Positions 44,142-52,371 of a DNA stretch of 64,000 nucleotides are shown here, one piece after another. The DNA lies in NCBI GenBank assembly GCA_031963415.1, contig JASSUI010000001.1, positions 2,108,001 through 2,172,000 of the forward strand, in the 5' to 3' direction. Source of the stretch: JASSUD01 sp031963415. Lineage in GTDB: Bacteria; Pseudomonadota; Gammaproteobacteria; Burkholderiales; Burkholderiaceae. Every line of letters begins with the position of its first letter. Within the stretch, counting starts at the first letter, position 1. Under the pieces are notes generated by a model that saw only the letters and a list, made by a program, of their open reading frames with translations, made no database searches and was not told the origin of the DNA. Both the position numbers and the translations under genes were made by a program.

Positions 44142-44158
44142 GCCCCAAAAATTGGGGC
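44142..44158 (-). terminator. Small hairpin GCCCCAA/TTGGGGC
   Basis: A 7-bp stem with a 3-nt loop, followed on the minus strand by ATTTTTAT. It would end minus-strand transcripts coming from the rubA side, ahead of the island promoter. Confidence 0.5.
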
Positions 44159-44257
44159 GAGACTTGTTTTTATCTTTAGTACTCCTAGGCAGTGTTACAA
44201 CAACACGCTAACATCTCGTTTTTGAGCATATTACGCATCGATTAAGAAAGAATGGAA

Positions 44258-44428
44258 ATGGAATACAAAAGTTGGATGTGTCTGATTTGTGGCTGGATTT
44301 ATGACGAAGAAACTGGGTTACCTGAAGAGGGAATTGCCCCAGGCACACGCTGGGAAGAGGTGCCAGAAAATTGGACATGTCCTGAATGCGGCGCGCGCAA
44401 AGAAGATTTTGAAATGATCACCATATAA
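44258..44428 (+). CDS. rubA: Rubredoxin
   Basis: 56 residues. Two CxxC iron ligands, MCLICGW and TCPECGA, bind one Fe. It opens MEYKSW, as in Burkholderia rubredoxins; an in-frame ATG at 44252 would add two residues, but AAGAAAG stands 7 nt before 44258. A small electron carrier in the cytosol. A long terminator follows at once, so it is monocistronic here. Confidence 0.93.
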   Translation: MEYKSWMCLICGWIYDEETGLPEEGIAPGTRWEEVPENWTCPECGARKEDFEMITI

Positions 44429-44430
44429 GG

Positions 44431-44528
44431 AAACACTGAATAAACCGGGAGCAATGCCATATCGCTTTTCCGTACCGGAATACTTGCGGTGGAGCTGTTC
44501 TTTGCTCCCAACTTATTCAGTGTTTTTT
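44431..44528 (+). terminator. Long inverted-repeat terminator after rubA
   Basis: AAACACTGAATAA plus GGGAGCAA (44431-44454) pairs with TTTGCTCCC plus TTATTCAGTGTTT (44501-44525), then a T-run. The 46-nt interior holds a further CCGTACCGG palindrome. It looks like a palindromic mobile repeat used as terminator. Confidence 0.85.
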
Positions 44529-44821
44529 TAAGGCTGTAATTCAAAGGGCCTCCTTAAAATTTGTCTGACTTGCCTAAAAATTGCCCTCACGGTAGGTGGG
44601 TAAAAAATAGTAAAAGTTCGCTTGTATAGTGACAAAGGGTTTATCAGACGCCTTTGCAGAATGATAAACAGGCTCTACAATTGATTGAGTGTTAATTGGA
44701 CTACAGAGGCATTTAATAAAACGAAGGAGGCCATCTCCTTGCCATACTAATAATATTGGCAGTGAAGGTGTTCCTTGTCCGTGATTCCTTTAGCGCTTCC
44801 TTAGCCCTCCCTTAAGAAATT
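44529..44821. other. Intergenic region before the FimL/ChpA-like gene
   Basis: About 290 bases without a recognisable gene. It contains GAAGGAGGCC followed by no open frame, possibly a relic of a lost gene. Confidence 0.35.
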
Positions 44822-46192
44822 TTGTTTAAACCTCAATCCGTGCCTATTCAAACTCTTTTCAATTTGCGCAAGGGTGCTGTGTTAGAAGCCGAGCAAGCAC
44901 TCAAAGCGGCATGCGCTAAGCTTGACCTTGCTGATTTGAGCAGCCTGCTCGAACAAGCCGAGCAGGCACTGCGGGCTGCAGGCTGGGATCATGCTGCACG
45001 CTTTAATCAAGCGTTGTTAATGGCGTTGCCGCTTGTTACCGACGATGACACGCAACGTGCCGCTTTCGACTCTGCATTAATCGATTTCACGGAAGTGTTA
45101 GGTCGCCGCAATCTCAATGAGCTAGCTTGCTCAACACAGCTTATCGAGCATTATCGTTTTTTAGTTGCGAGCGTTAATCCTGAGCCTTCGCCCATGATCT
45201 CTTTTGACGAATTTGCACTTGCTGATCGTCTCATTCCCCAAGCATGGTTACGTACCGACTTAAAAGCTGGTGACATCAGCGCAATACGCGAACGCTATGA
45301 GCAGGCGCTGCTGATCGTGCTGCGTACCTCAAGCCAACAAGTACCACCGTCAACCGAGATCGCCTTAGAAGAGCTAAATGAATGTTTAGCAGCATTAGCC
45401 CATCCCTCTCCGTACAGCTTCTGGCATTTGGCAAGTGCTTGCCTACGCGCACAAAAGCAGGCGGGTTGCGCTTATGATGAGGATGCGAAGCGACTTTATG
45501 CGCGCTACAATTTGCTTCTTAATGAGCAAATGAAGCAAATTGAGGCAGTGAATGGTGTGGCGTGTGCCCCTTCATCAGCTGTACGTGCTAGTGTTGCTTT
45601 ATTGTGGCGTGTCTTTGCGATAGAAGGCGCGACGCCTAATAGTGGCGAATATATACAACTGCTACGCGATTATGGGCTGAGCGTTGCTTGGCGACAAATT
45701 GATCTTGATGAAGAGCAAGCTGCAGATTATGCAAAAGGTATGCAACTTCTCGATGATGCAGACGGTGGTAAGCCTACGCAAATGGGTGCCTTAGCGTTAA
45801 GTCAGCGTGCTCATGAAGATTTCTTAGCGATGGCTGATTTATCTATCACTACGTTAATTAAATACACTAACGCAGTGACAGAGAGCGATATTCCCCAGGC
45901 CGGACTAGCGTTACAGGCCTCAGAGTCGGCCTATTGGCTAAGTACATTGGCATCTCAAATTGGTCTCGCTAAACTATCTTGGTTAGCTGATATGCTTGGC
46001 CTGGCCTGGCGGCGCTATGCATATATTGCCGTGCAACGGATTGAGGCGCCGAGCGCTGCTCTCTTGCAAGAAGGTAACGAAGTGCTAGAAGAGCAGCTAA
46101 AGCAATTTTCAGCGGGTATTTTGCCTGATGAGATGCCTACAGATTATTGCATTCAGCTTGCTGAGTTTATCGAACGCATAAATGAAAGCTAA
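44822..46192 (+). CDS. FimL/ChpA N-terminal-like protein, probably a relic of the pil-chp chemosensory system
   Basis: 456 residues, helical, rich in Ala, Leu and Glu, with no membrane segment and no kinase or receiver domain. Features such as FALADRLIPQAWLR and YSFWHLASACLRAQ, and helical pairs after Hpt-like segments (LALQASESAYWLSTLASQ), recall the FimL-homologous N-terminus of ChpA/PilL. In Burkholderia, to my knowledge, rubA is followed by pilG-pilH-pilI-pilJ and a cheA-type gene; here only this remains. The start is an unusual TTG at 44822, with a GTG at 44840 as alternative. Function after loss of the pathway is unknown. Confidence 0.55.
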   Translation: MFKPQSVPIQTLFNLRKGAVLEAEQALKAACAKLDLADLSSLLEQAEQALRAAGWDHAARFNQALLMALPLVTDDDTQRAAFDSALIDFTEVLGRRNLNELACSTQLIEHYRFLVASVNPEPSPMISFDEFALADRLIPQAWLRTDLKAGDISAIRERYEQALLIVLRTSSQQVPPSTEIALEELNECLAALAHPSPYSFWHLASACLRAQKQAGCAYDEDAKRLYARYNLLLNEQMKQIEAVNGVACAPSSAVRASVALLWRVFAIEGATPNSGEYIQLLRDYGLSVAWRQIDLDEEQAADYAKGMQLLDDADGGKPTQMGALALSQRAHEDFLAMADLSITTLIKYTNAVTESDIPQAGLALQASESAYWLSTLASQIGLAKLSWLADMLGLAWRRYAYIAVQRIEAPSAALLQEGNEVLEEQLKQFSAGILPDEMPTDYCIQLAEFIERINES

Positions 46193-46414
46193 ATCAGCAG
46201 CATAACGTACCGCTTATGACGGCAGATTTATTTACTATTGAGAGAGCGCTTTCTAAGAGCCCGCGGGTTCTTCAGAGGAGCCAAATAGAGAATATTGGTA
46301 AGCTTGTTGGAGTGAAGAAGAAACTTCACAAGCTTATTACTCATCTCTAATCGCATCTTGTTTAGAGATCGTGCATAGGTTCTGAGTCTGCAAACAGTTT
46401 GTAAACATCCAATT

Positions 46415-46990
46415 ATGATCAAAACTCCCGAGCGCATTGACTTTACCAACCACTTTTTAATTGCTATGCCGAAAATGGCCGATGGGACTTTTTCTGGCAC
46501 CGTAGTTTATTTGTGCGAGCACAGTGAGCGAGGTGCGCTTGGATTGGTGATCAACCGGCCAACTGATCTTGATTTGAAATCACTTTTTAAGCGGCTTGAT
46601 TTAACGTTTGAACTTAAATCACTTTCACAAGCGCCGGTTTATTTTGGCGGCCCCGTGCAAACTGAACGGGGCTTCGTATTACATGAACCCACGGACGATC
46701 AATTTCTATCGTCAATGGTGGTGCCAGGCGGCTTAGCGATGACGACCTCAAAAGATGTGCTAGAAGCCGTAGCACAAGGCAAAGGCCCAAGTAAATTCCT
46801 CTTAACGCTAGGCCATGCAGGGTGGGGAGGCGGGCAGCTAGAAGAAGAAATTGCGCGCAATGGTTGGTTAACTGTGCCAGCCGACACGAGTATTATCTTT
46901 GACGTACCGCCTGAGCAGCGTTTTAGCGCAGCGCTTGGTCTGCTTGGTGTGTCTCCTACTATGCTCTCTGCCGAAGCAGGTCACGCTTGA
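46415..46990 (+). CDS. YqgE/AlgH family protein (UPF0301)
   Basis: 191 residues. Family signatures: FLIAMPKMADGTFSGTVVYL, CEHSERGALGLVINRP, VYFGGPVQTERGFVLH and LGHAGWGGGQLEEE. A conserved cytosolic protein of unclear function, usually next to ruvX (yqgF). Here an IS110-type element separates the two. No clear Shine-Dalgarno. Confidence 0.92.
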   Translation: MIKTPERIDFTNHFLIAMPKMADGTFSGTVVYLCEHSERGALGLVINRPTDLDLKSLFKRLDLTFELKSLSQAPVYFGGPVQTERGFVLHEPTDDQFLSSMVVPGGLAMTTSKDVLEAVAQGKGPSKFLLTLGHAGWGGGQLEEEIARNGWLTVPADTSIIFDVPPEQRFSAALGLLGVSPTMLSAEAGHA

Positions 46991-47095
46991 GAACTTGTTT
47001 AGGCTTTCCCTGGCGGCCTTGCGCCGCCTTGCCGTACCAGTTGTACTGTCTGCGGTGGCGCAAGGCCACAAGGAAAACCCTAAACAAGTTCTAGT
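46990..47095. repeat. Palindromic intergenic repeat, left of the IS110 element
   Basis: The best-preserved single copy of the family: GAACTTGTTTAGGCTTTCCC, core CCTTGCCGTACCAGTTGTAC, right arm GTCTGCGGTGGCGCAAGGCC and CCCTAAACAAGTTCTAG. It begins at the yqgE stop codon. Confidence 0.85.
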
Positions 47096-47097
47096 TA

Positions 47098-48717
47098 AGA
47101 GCGGGGTAATCGCCTTGCGCCGCAATGCCTGTAAAAGAAACGTATGACTAGCGATCAAGCATAGTAGAGTGGATGCCGCTCAGAAGAAGACCGAACGATC
47201 AATGGTGCAAATTGCCCGAGTAAGAGCGTGGTCCTGGGTGACGTTGGCCACATTGGTGAATCCGAGTGATCGGATATCCCGTTTAGAAGAGTGAGTAAGA
47301 CAACGTACCCGAATCTGAGCGGCACCCTCAATGATGGAGAAAATCATGGCCGTACGCAAGCGAGAACCAGGATTAGAAATCACGCACCCGAATGCAGCAG
47401 GGATTGATGTAGGTTCAGCCAGTCATTATGTAGCTGTTCCAGCGGATAGAGATGAACAGCCTGTACGAGAATTCAAAAGTTTTACAGAAGATCTCGAGAC
47501 GATGGCAGATTGGTTAAAAACGTGTGGAATAGAAGTCGTGGCGATGGAATCAACAGGGGTATATTGGATCTCGTTGTTTGAACTGTTGGAGTCGAGAGGT
47601 TTTACCGTTTATTTGGTCAATGCAAGACACGTCAAGAATGTGGCGGGGCGTAAGAGCGATGTGTTGGATTGCCAGTGGATACAGCGGTTAATGAGCTATG
47701 GTCTTTTATCGGGTGCCTTTCGGCCCAAAGATGAAATATGCGCATTACGCTCCCTATCACGGCAACGAGATACGTTACTGCGCTATCAAAGCCGGCATAT
47801 TCTTCACATGCAGAAAGCCCTGGCGCAGATGAACATCCAGTTAAGCAATGTGATCTCCGATATTGTGGGTGAGACAGGGCAAAAAATCATCCGAGCGGTC
47901 TTAGCAGGAGAGCATAACGCAGCTAAGTTAGCCAAGCTCAAGCATGGCCGGATTCGTGCAAGTGAAGAAGAAATCGCTAAATCCTTACGAGGTAATTGGC
48001 GAGCTGAACACTTATTTGCACTTAAGCAGGCAGTCGCTTCGTATGATTTTTATCAAGAACAACTCCGGGAATGTGATGCTCAACTCGAAGCCATGCTTAA
48101 GCAAATGCAAGTTCAGGTAGGTGAGCCCGGCCCTTCTATTCGCAACAAGCATCCAAAGAATGCGCCTAAATTTGATTTGCGCACTTATTTATTTAACTTG
48201 TGTGGCGTTGATCTAACCCGCATTAATGGGATTGATACAACGACGGCATTGAAGGTCATCTCAGAGATTGGCCCTGATTTATCTCGGTTCAAAAGTGCCA
48301 AGCACTTTACCTCATGGTTAGGCTTATGCCCAGGTACCAAAATTTCTGGTGGGAGAGTCCTCTCGAGCGCTTGTAAACGCACAGCTAATCGGGCTACACA
48401 AGCACTCAAAATGGCTGCAGCGGCCTTACGGCGAAGTCAGTCTGCACTTGGGGCGTACTATCGCCGTTTATGTGCCAGACTGGATCGACCCAAAGCGATT
48501 ACCGCCACTGCTCATAAGCTCGCGCGTCTTATCTACGCTATGTTGACTAAAGGGGCTACGTATGTCGATCAAGGTCAAGATTATTATGAACAGTGCTATC
48601 AACAGCGAGCATTACATAACCTGGCAAAACGGGCTGAAAAACTTGGCTTCCAACTCGTGCCAACCTCTCAAAAATAAATCAACTTCCTTTTATAAATCAA
48701 CGGGTTGGAATTTGTTT
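47098..48717 (+). mobile_element. IS110-family element, apparently complete
   Basis: An intact transposase gene with about 230 nt of non-coding left end and a short right end, lying between two copies of the palindromic repeat (46990-47095 and 48718-48816). IS110 elements lack classical inverted repeats, so the ends given are approximate. The left non-coding part contains a small hairpin (ATCCGA/TCGGAT, 47260-47275) and GTGG/CCAC pairs, and could encode the bridge RNA known for this family. Confidence 0.6.
47346..48677 (+). CDS. IS110-family transposase (DEDD plus serine type)
   Basis: 443 residues from the ATG at 47346 (GGAG 6 nt upstream); 47331 is an in-frame alternative. The N-terminal RuvC-like DEDD domain shows AGIDVGSASH (D), VAMESTGVYW (E) and KSDVLDCQWIQ (two D). 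The C-terminal transposase_20 domain shows RINGIDTTTALKVISEIG, LGLCPGTKISGG and the helix with the conserved Ser (GGRVLSSACKR). No stops or frameshifts, so it may be active, unlike the other IS pieces in the window. Confidence 0.92.
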   Translation: MAVRKREPGLEITHPNAAGIDVGSASHYVAVPADRDEQPVREFKSFTEDLETMADWLKTCGIEVVAMESTGVYWISLFELLESRGFTVYLVNARHVKNVAGRKSDVLDCQWIQRLMSYGLLSGAFRPKDEICALRSLSRQRDTLLRYQSRHILHMQKALAQMNIQLSNVISDIVGETGQKIIRAVLAGEHNAAKLAKLKHGRIRASEEEIAKSLRGNWRAEHLFALKQAVASYDFYQEQLRECDAQLEAMLKQMQVQVGEPGPSIRNKHPKNAPKFDLRTYLFNLCGVDLTRINGIDTTTALKVISEIGPDLSRFKSAKHFTSWLGLCPGTKISGGRVLSSACKRTANRATQALKMAAAALRRSQSALGAYYRRLCARLDRPKAITATAHKLARLIYAMLTKGATYVDQGQDYYEQCYQQRALHNLAKRAEKLGFQLVPTSQK

Positions 48718-48816
48718 CTTAGAAGAGTGGTTTAGACTTTGCGCCCCCTTGCTGTACCAGTTGTACTGTCTGCGGCGGCGCAAGGGCACTAGAAAACTCT
48801 AGACAGGTTCTAAAGC
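48718..48816. repeat. Palindromic intergenic repeat, right of the IS110 element
   Basis: A copy with a disturbed left end (TTAGAAGAGTGGTTTAGAC), the core CTTGCTGTACCAGTTGTAC, and the right arm GCGGCGGCGCAAGGGCACTAG ending AGACAGGTTCTAA. Confidence 0.75.
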
Positions 48817-48915
48817 TGAGTATTTAGAAGTCTGCTATTTAACGTAAAGCTCTTGGTGAGAGTAAGGTAATTAACAAGAGATTGGATGTCTCTGCTCCTT
48901 AGCGTGTAAAAGCTT

Positions 48916-49320
48916 ATGCAAAGTGCAGCCATGTTGTTGGCTTTTGATTATGGAGAAAAACGCATTGGTGTCGCGCTTGGCAGCACGCTGATGCGTTCGG
49001 CGCAGGCTTTAACGGTATTGGCAAACCGTAATCGTGTGTATCGCTTTGAGGCGGTGGGCGCGCTAATTAAAGAATGGCAGCCTGACATGTTAGTCGTCGG
49101 GATACCTTACTATCCAGATGGCAAACCCCATCATATGACGCAGCAAGCAAAGCGCTTTGGCACGCAATTGAATGAACGTTTTGAATTGCCCGTGGTTTGG
49201 GTGGATGAACGTTATTCATCGGTTGCTGCCGATGCTAATCAATCTAATCATGCACGAGATGCAGAAGCCGCTCGCATTATTCTGCAACAATTCTTTGATG
49301 AGCCGAATTGTGTTCGATAA
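48916..49320 (+). CDS. ruvX: Holliday-junction resolvase-like / pre-16S rRNA nuclease YqgF
   Basis: 134 residues. RNase H-like: LLAFDYGEKRIGVALG holds the first Asp, LVVGIPYYPDG and VWVDERYSS the later motifs, and ARDAEAARIILQQF the last helix. The family matures the 16S rRNA 5' end. A shorter start at MLLAFDYG is also possible. Normally next to yqgE and pyrR in Burkholderia; pyrR is missing here. Confidence 0.92.
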   Translation: MQSAAMLLAFDYGEKRIGVALGSTLMRSAQALTVLANRNRVYRFEAVGALIKEWQPDMLVVGIPYYPDGKPHHMTQQAKRFGTQLNERFELPVVWVDERYSSVAADANQSNHARDAEAARIILQQFFDEPNCVR

Positions 49321-49447
49321 AATCCGTGCAATCTGCATTTAGAACCTGTTTGTCAGACCATCTAAACATTTGATGGCGTTGATCTGCGCATCAGTCAACC
49401 ATTGATGCAACGCTTCTCCAGATAAATAACCGCTCCAGTCCCATCTA

Positions 49448-50404
49448 ATGAAAAATCCCTTGCAGCTTACTAAAAATGGCGAACTTAAGCATCTGCTTAC
49501 AACCGAAGGTTTGCCGCGCGACATTATTGTGCAGATTCTTGATACGGCTGAACAATTTGTCAGCATGGCTGATAGCGAAGTTAAAAAAGTTCCGCTGTTG
49601 CGTGGCAAAACGGTTTTCAATTTATTTTTCGAAAATTCAACTCGTACCCGCACCACCTTTGAAATTGCTGCTAAACGACTTTCTGCCGATGTACTGAATC
49701 TAAATATTCAAGCTTCATCAACCAACAAAGGCGAATCGTTGCTCGATACGATTAATAATCTTTGTGCGATGCAAGCCGATATGTTTATTGTGCGCCATAG
49801 TGCGAGTGGTGCGCCTTATCTGGTCGCGCAGCATTGTCCACCGCATGTGCATGTAATCAACGCCGGTGATGGTCGCCATGCACATCCGACACAGGCGCTG
49901 CTGGACATGTATACGATTCGTCATTACAAGCGTGATTTCACCCAGCTGAGGGTCGCAATCGTCGGGGATATCTTGCATTCACGTGTAGCACGCTCTGTGA
50001 TTCACGCCATGACGACACTGGGTGTGCCTGAAATCCGTGTTATTGGTCCACAAACCTTGCTGCCAGCAGAACTTGAGCAGCTTGGCGTGCAGGTGTTTCA
50101 TAACATGGAAGCAGGGCTAAAAGATGTCGATGTGATTACTATCTTGCGGCTGCAAAAAGAAAGAATGAGCGGCGCGTTGCTACCTTCAGCACACGAGTAT
50201 TTTAAAAGCTGGGGCTTAACGGTTGAGCGCCTTGCTGGGGCTAAACCAGATGCGATAGTGATGCATCCGGGACCAATGAATCGCGGTATTGAGATTGAAT
50301 CGTGTGTAGCCGATGGCCCACAGTCGGTGATCTTACCGCAAGTCACGTTTGGCATTGCGGTACGTATGGCCGTGATGAGTATTGTTGCAGCTAATCGAGA
50401 TTAA
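49448..50404 (+). CDS. pyrB: Aspartate carbamoyltransferase catalytic subunit
   Basis: 318 residues. All active-site motifs are intact: STRTRTTFE, NKGESLLDT (80s-loop Lys), HPTQALLDM and ITILRLQKER with the aspartate-binding Arg and Gln. It makes N-carbamoyl-aspartate in de novo pyrimidine synthesis. It is of the type that forms a dodecamer with inactive PyrC', encoded 9 nt downstream. This is the housekeeping enzyme against which the paralogue at 38008 can be compared. Confidence 0.96.
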   Translation: MKNPLQLTKNGELKHLLTTEGLPRDIIVQILDTAEQFVSMADSEVKKVPLLRGKTVFNLFFENSTRTRTTFEIAAKRLSADVLNLNIQASSTNKGESLLDTINNLCAMQADMFIVRHSASGAPYLVAQHCPPHVHVINAGDGRHAHPTQALLDMYTIRHYKRDFTQLRVAIVGDILHSRVARSVIHAMTTLGVPEIRVIGPQTLLPAELEQLGVQVFHNMEAGLKDVDVITILRLQKERMSGALLPSAHEYFKSWGLTVERLAGAKPDAIVMHPGPMNRGIEIESCVADGPQSVILPQVTFGIAVRMAVMSIVAANRD

Positions 50405-50413
50405 GGAGCGAGC

Positions 50414-51688
50414 ATGAATCTACATATTAAAGGTGCTCGTGTAATAGACCCTGCAACCCATATGGATAAGCAGGCTGATCTATTTATTGCTGAAGGCAAA
50501 ATTGCTGGTGTCGGTATTGCGCCTCTGAATTTTCATATCGATCAAGTTATTGAGGCCCATGGGCAAGTGCTTATTCCTGGTTTGATCGATCTATCAGTGC
50601 GTTTGCGTGAACCAGGCTATGAATACAAAACGACGCTTGAGGCAGAGATGGCAGCTGCGCTAGCAGGTGGCGTGACGAGCTTGGTTTGCCCGCCTGACAC
50701 TGACCCACCGCTAGATGAGCCAGCGCTGGTCGAGATGCTGAAGTTTCGCGCCCGTAATTTAAACCAAGCGCAAGTTTATCCATTAGGTGCGCTGACCGTT
50801 GGTTTAAAAGGCAGCAATCTAACGGAGATGGTCGAACTGACTGAGGCTGGCTGTGTTGGCTTCTCACAAGCGCATATGCCGCTCCTCGACACCCAAGTGC
50901 TGTGGAATGCTTTGCAGTACGCAGCAACCTATGGCTATCAGGTTTGGCTACGTCCACAAGATATGCATCTTGCTAAGCAGGGCGTAGCCGCGCGCGGTGC
51001 AGTTGCCTCACGTTTAGGTTTGCCTGATATACCCGTTGCAGCGGAAACGATTGCGCTCCATACGATTTTTGAACTGATGCGTGAGACCGGCGCACGTGTG
51101 CATTTAGCGCGCCTATCGAGCGCAGCGGGCGTAGCTTTGGTGCGTGCTGCAAAACAAGAAGGGTTGCCGCTTACCTGTGATGTTGGCGTGCATCATCTGC
51201 ATTTAACCGACGTTGATATTGGTTACTTTAATCCGCAGTGCCGTTTTGATCCTCCATTACGTAGCCAACGCGACCGTGCCGCACTAAGTGAAGCACTGAT
51301 CGACGGCACGATTGACGCCATTTGCTCAGATCACACGCCGCTTGATGATGATGAAAAGCTTCTACCTTTTAGTGAAGCATCGGCCGGAGCGACGGGGCTC
51401 GAACTGTTATTGTCGTTAACCGTCAGGTGGGCGCAGCAAACGAAACAAGACTTGTCCGCTGCGCTGGCTAAGGTCACTAGCTCACCAGCGCGCGTCCTTG
51501 GTTTACCAGCTGGCGCTTTAGCAGTGGGGGCGCCAGCTGATCTAGTTTTGTTTGATCCTGAAGCGGACTGGCTTGTCAAGCCAGATACGTTAATTAGTCA
51601 AGGACGTAACACCCCATTTGTCGGCTATGAATTGCCTGCACGAGTCCGTATGACGATGATAGCAGGGCGAGTGGTTTTTACTGCGTAG
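50414..51688 (+). CDS. pyrC': Inactive dihydroorotase-like partner of aspartate carbamoyltransferase
   Basis: 424 residues, dihydroorotase fold. The zinc motif DxHxH is replaced by DLSVRLREP (Ser61, Arg63), so the protein cannot bind the metal pair and is a structural PyrC', as in Pseudomonas. The later ICSDHTPLDDDEK stays. AAGGAG precedes the ATG 9 nt after pyrB; surely one operon. An active pyrC must be elsewhere in the genome. Confidence 0.93.
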   Translation: MNLHIKGARVIDPATHMDKQADLFIAEGKIAGVGIAPLNFHIDQVIEAHGQVLIPGLIDLSVRLREPGYEYKTTLEAEMAAALAGGVTSLVCPPDTDPPLDEPALVEMLKFRARNLNQAQVYPLGALTVGLKGSNLTEMVELTEAGCVGFSQAHMPLLDTQVLWNALQYAATYGYQVWLRPQDMHLAKQGVAARGAVASRLGLPDIPVAAETIALHTIFELMRETGARVHLARLSSAAGVALVRAAKQEGLPLTCDVGVHHLHLTDVDIGYFNPQCRFDPPLRSQRDRAALSEALIDGTIDAICSDHTPLDDDEKLLPFSEASAGATGLELLLSLTVRWAQQTKQDLSAALAKVTSSPARVLGLPAGALAVGAPADLVLFDPEADWLVKPDTLISQGRNTPFVGYELPARVRMTMIAGRVVFTA

Positions 51689-51710
51689 TGAAAGCGTCAG
51701 AGCATTTCTC

Positions 51711-51765
51711 ACACGATTTGCGACGCCAAACCTCCGCACAGACAGTACAACAAGTACGATAAGCG
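51711..51765. repeat. Worn palindromic repeat after pyrC'
   Basis: Contains the core ACAGTACAACAAGTACGATA of the family in reverse orientation relative to the copy at 46990; the outer arms are lost. Confidence 0.55.
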
Positions 51766-52277
51766 GGGAGAGTTGTAGGTTATTTTAGAGAAGCTCTCGA
51801 TCAGGGTGCCATCAGTATGTGTACCGGTGACTTAATTGGGCGACCCTGAACAACTCAGTAATCCGCATGATAGCAAGGCACGCCACAAAAGAAGGCTTGC
51901 AAGAATTGCAAGCAATAGGCCTATAGAGTGACGAAATCCTGCAAATTAAACGAGTGATAGATGGGACCTAAGGCACCTGTAGCAAGCACCCGAGAGTTAT
52001 TTCGTTACCGATATTTTTGTACTGCTGCTCTACTTCTAGCATCAGGCTAGATAACCAAGCCAATTACCAGTGAGGCGAAGTAATCAAGAATGCAGGATGG
52101 TTAATGACTTACTTGCCTGTCATGGCACTGGTGTCTTATTACGGTAGCGCAGAGATATGATTCCCTTAGGGAGGATATATTCACTGTATTAATCTTATCG
52201 TTGATTTTTTATGCTTGGGGCGTTCGCAGCACATATGCCGCGAGCGGGGATGAGGATGCAGCACGGGTATAACAAAG

Positions 52278-52350
52278 AAAAAGCCCTTTAAAGCGTCTCT
52301 GAAAACTTGAATGCTATTCAACTTACAGGGATGCTTTAAAGAGCTTTTTT
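52278..52350. terminator. Long bidirectional terminator
   Basis: AAAAAGCCCTTTAAAGC (52278-52294) pairs with GCTTTAAAGAGCTTTTT (52333-52349), one mismatch. T-runs lie on both strands, and a smaller TTGAATG/ATTCAA stem is inside. It ends the minus-strand gene at 52372. Confidence 0.8.
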
Positions 52351-52371
52351 AGCCTGAACCGGAAGGAAGAT

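Larger units (their letters stand above)
51689..52371. other. Gene-free region where Burkholderia has plsC; repeats only
   Basis: A worn repeat copy at about 51711-51765 (CGCACAGACAGTACAACAAG), an 8-bp hairpin GCTTGCAA/TTGCAAGC at 51895-51913, and the large stem at 52278-52350. No coding frame of note. Confidence 0.5.

Noticed and set aside
49339..49447. Transposase-like fragment between ruvX and pyrB
   Set aside because: Only the short TTTAGAACCTGTTTG resembles the repeat family; no transposase motif can be read.
50414..51688. Broken dihydroorotase as a novelty
   Set aside because: Loss of the DxHxH zinc motif is the normal state of PyrC' proteins paired with this type of PyrB.
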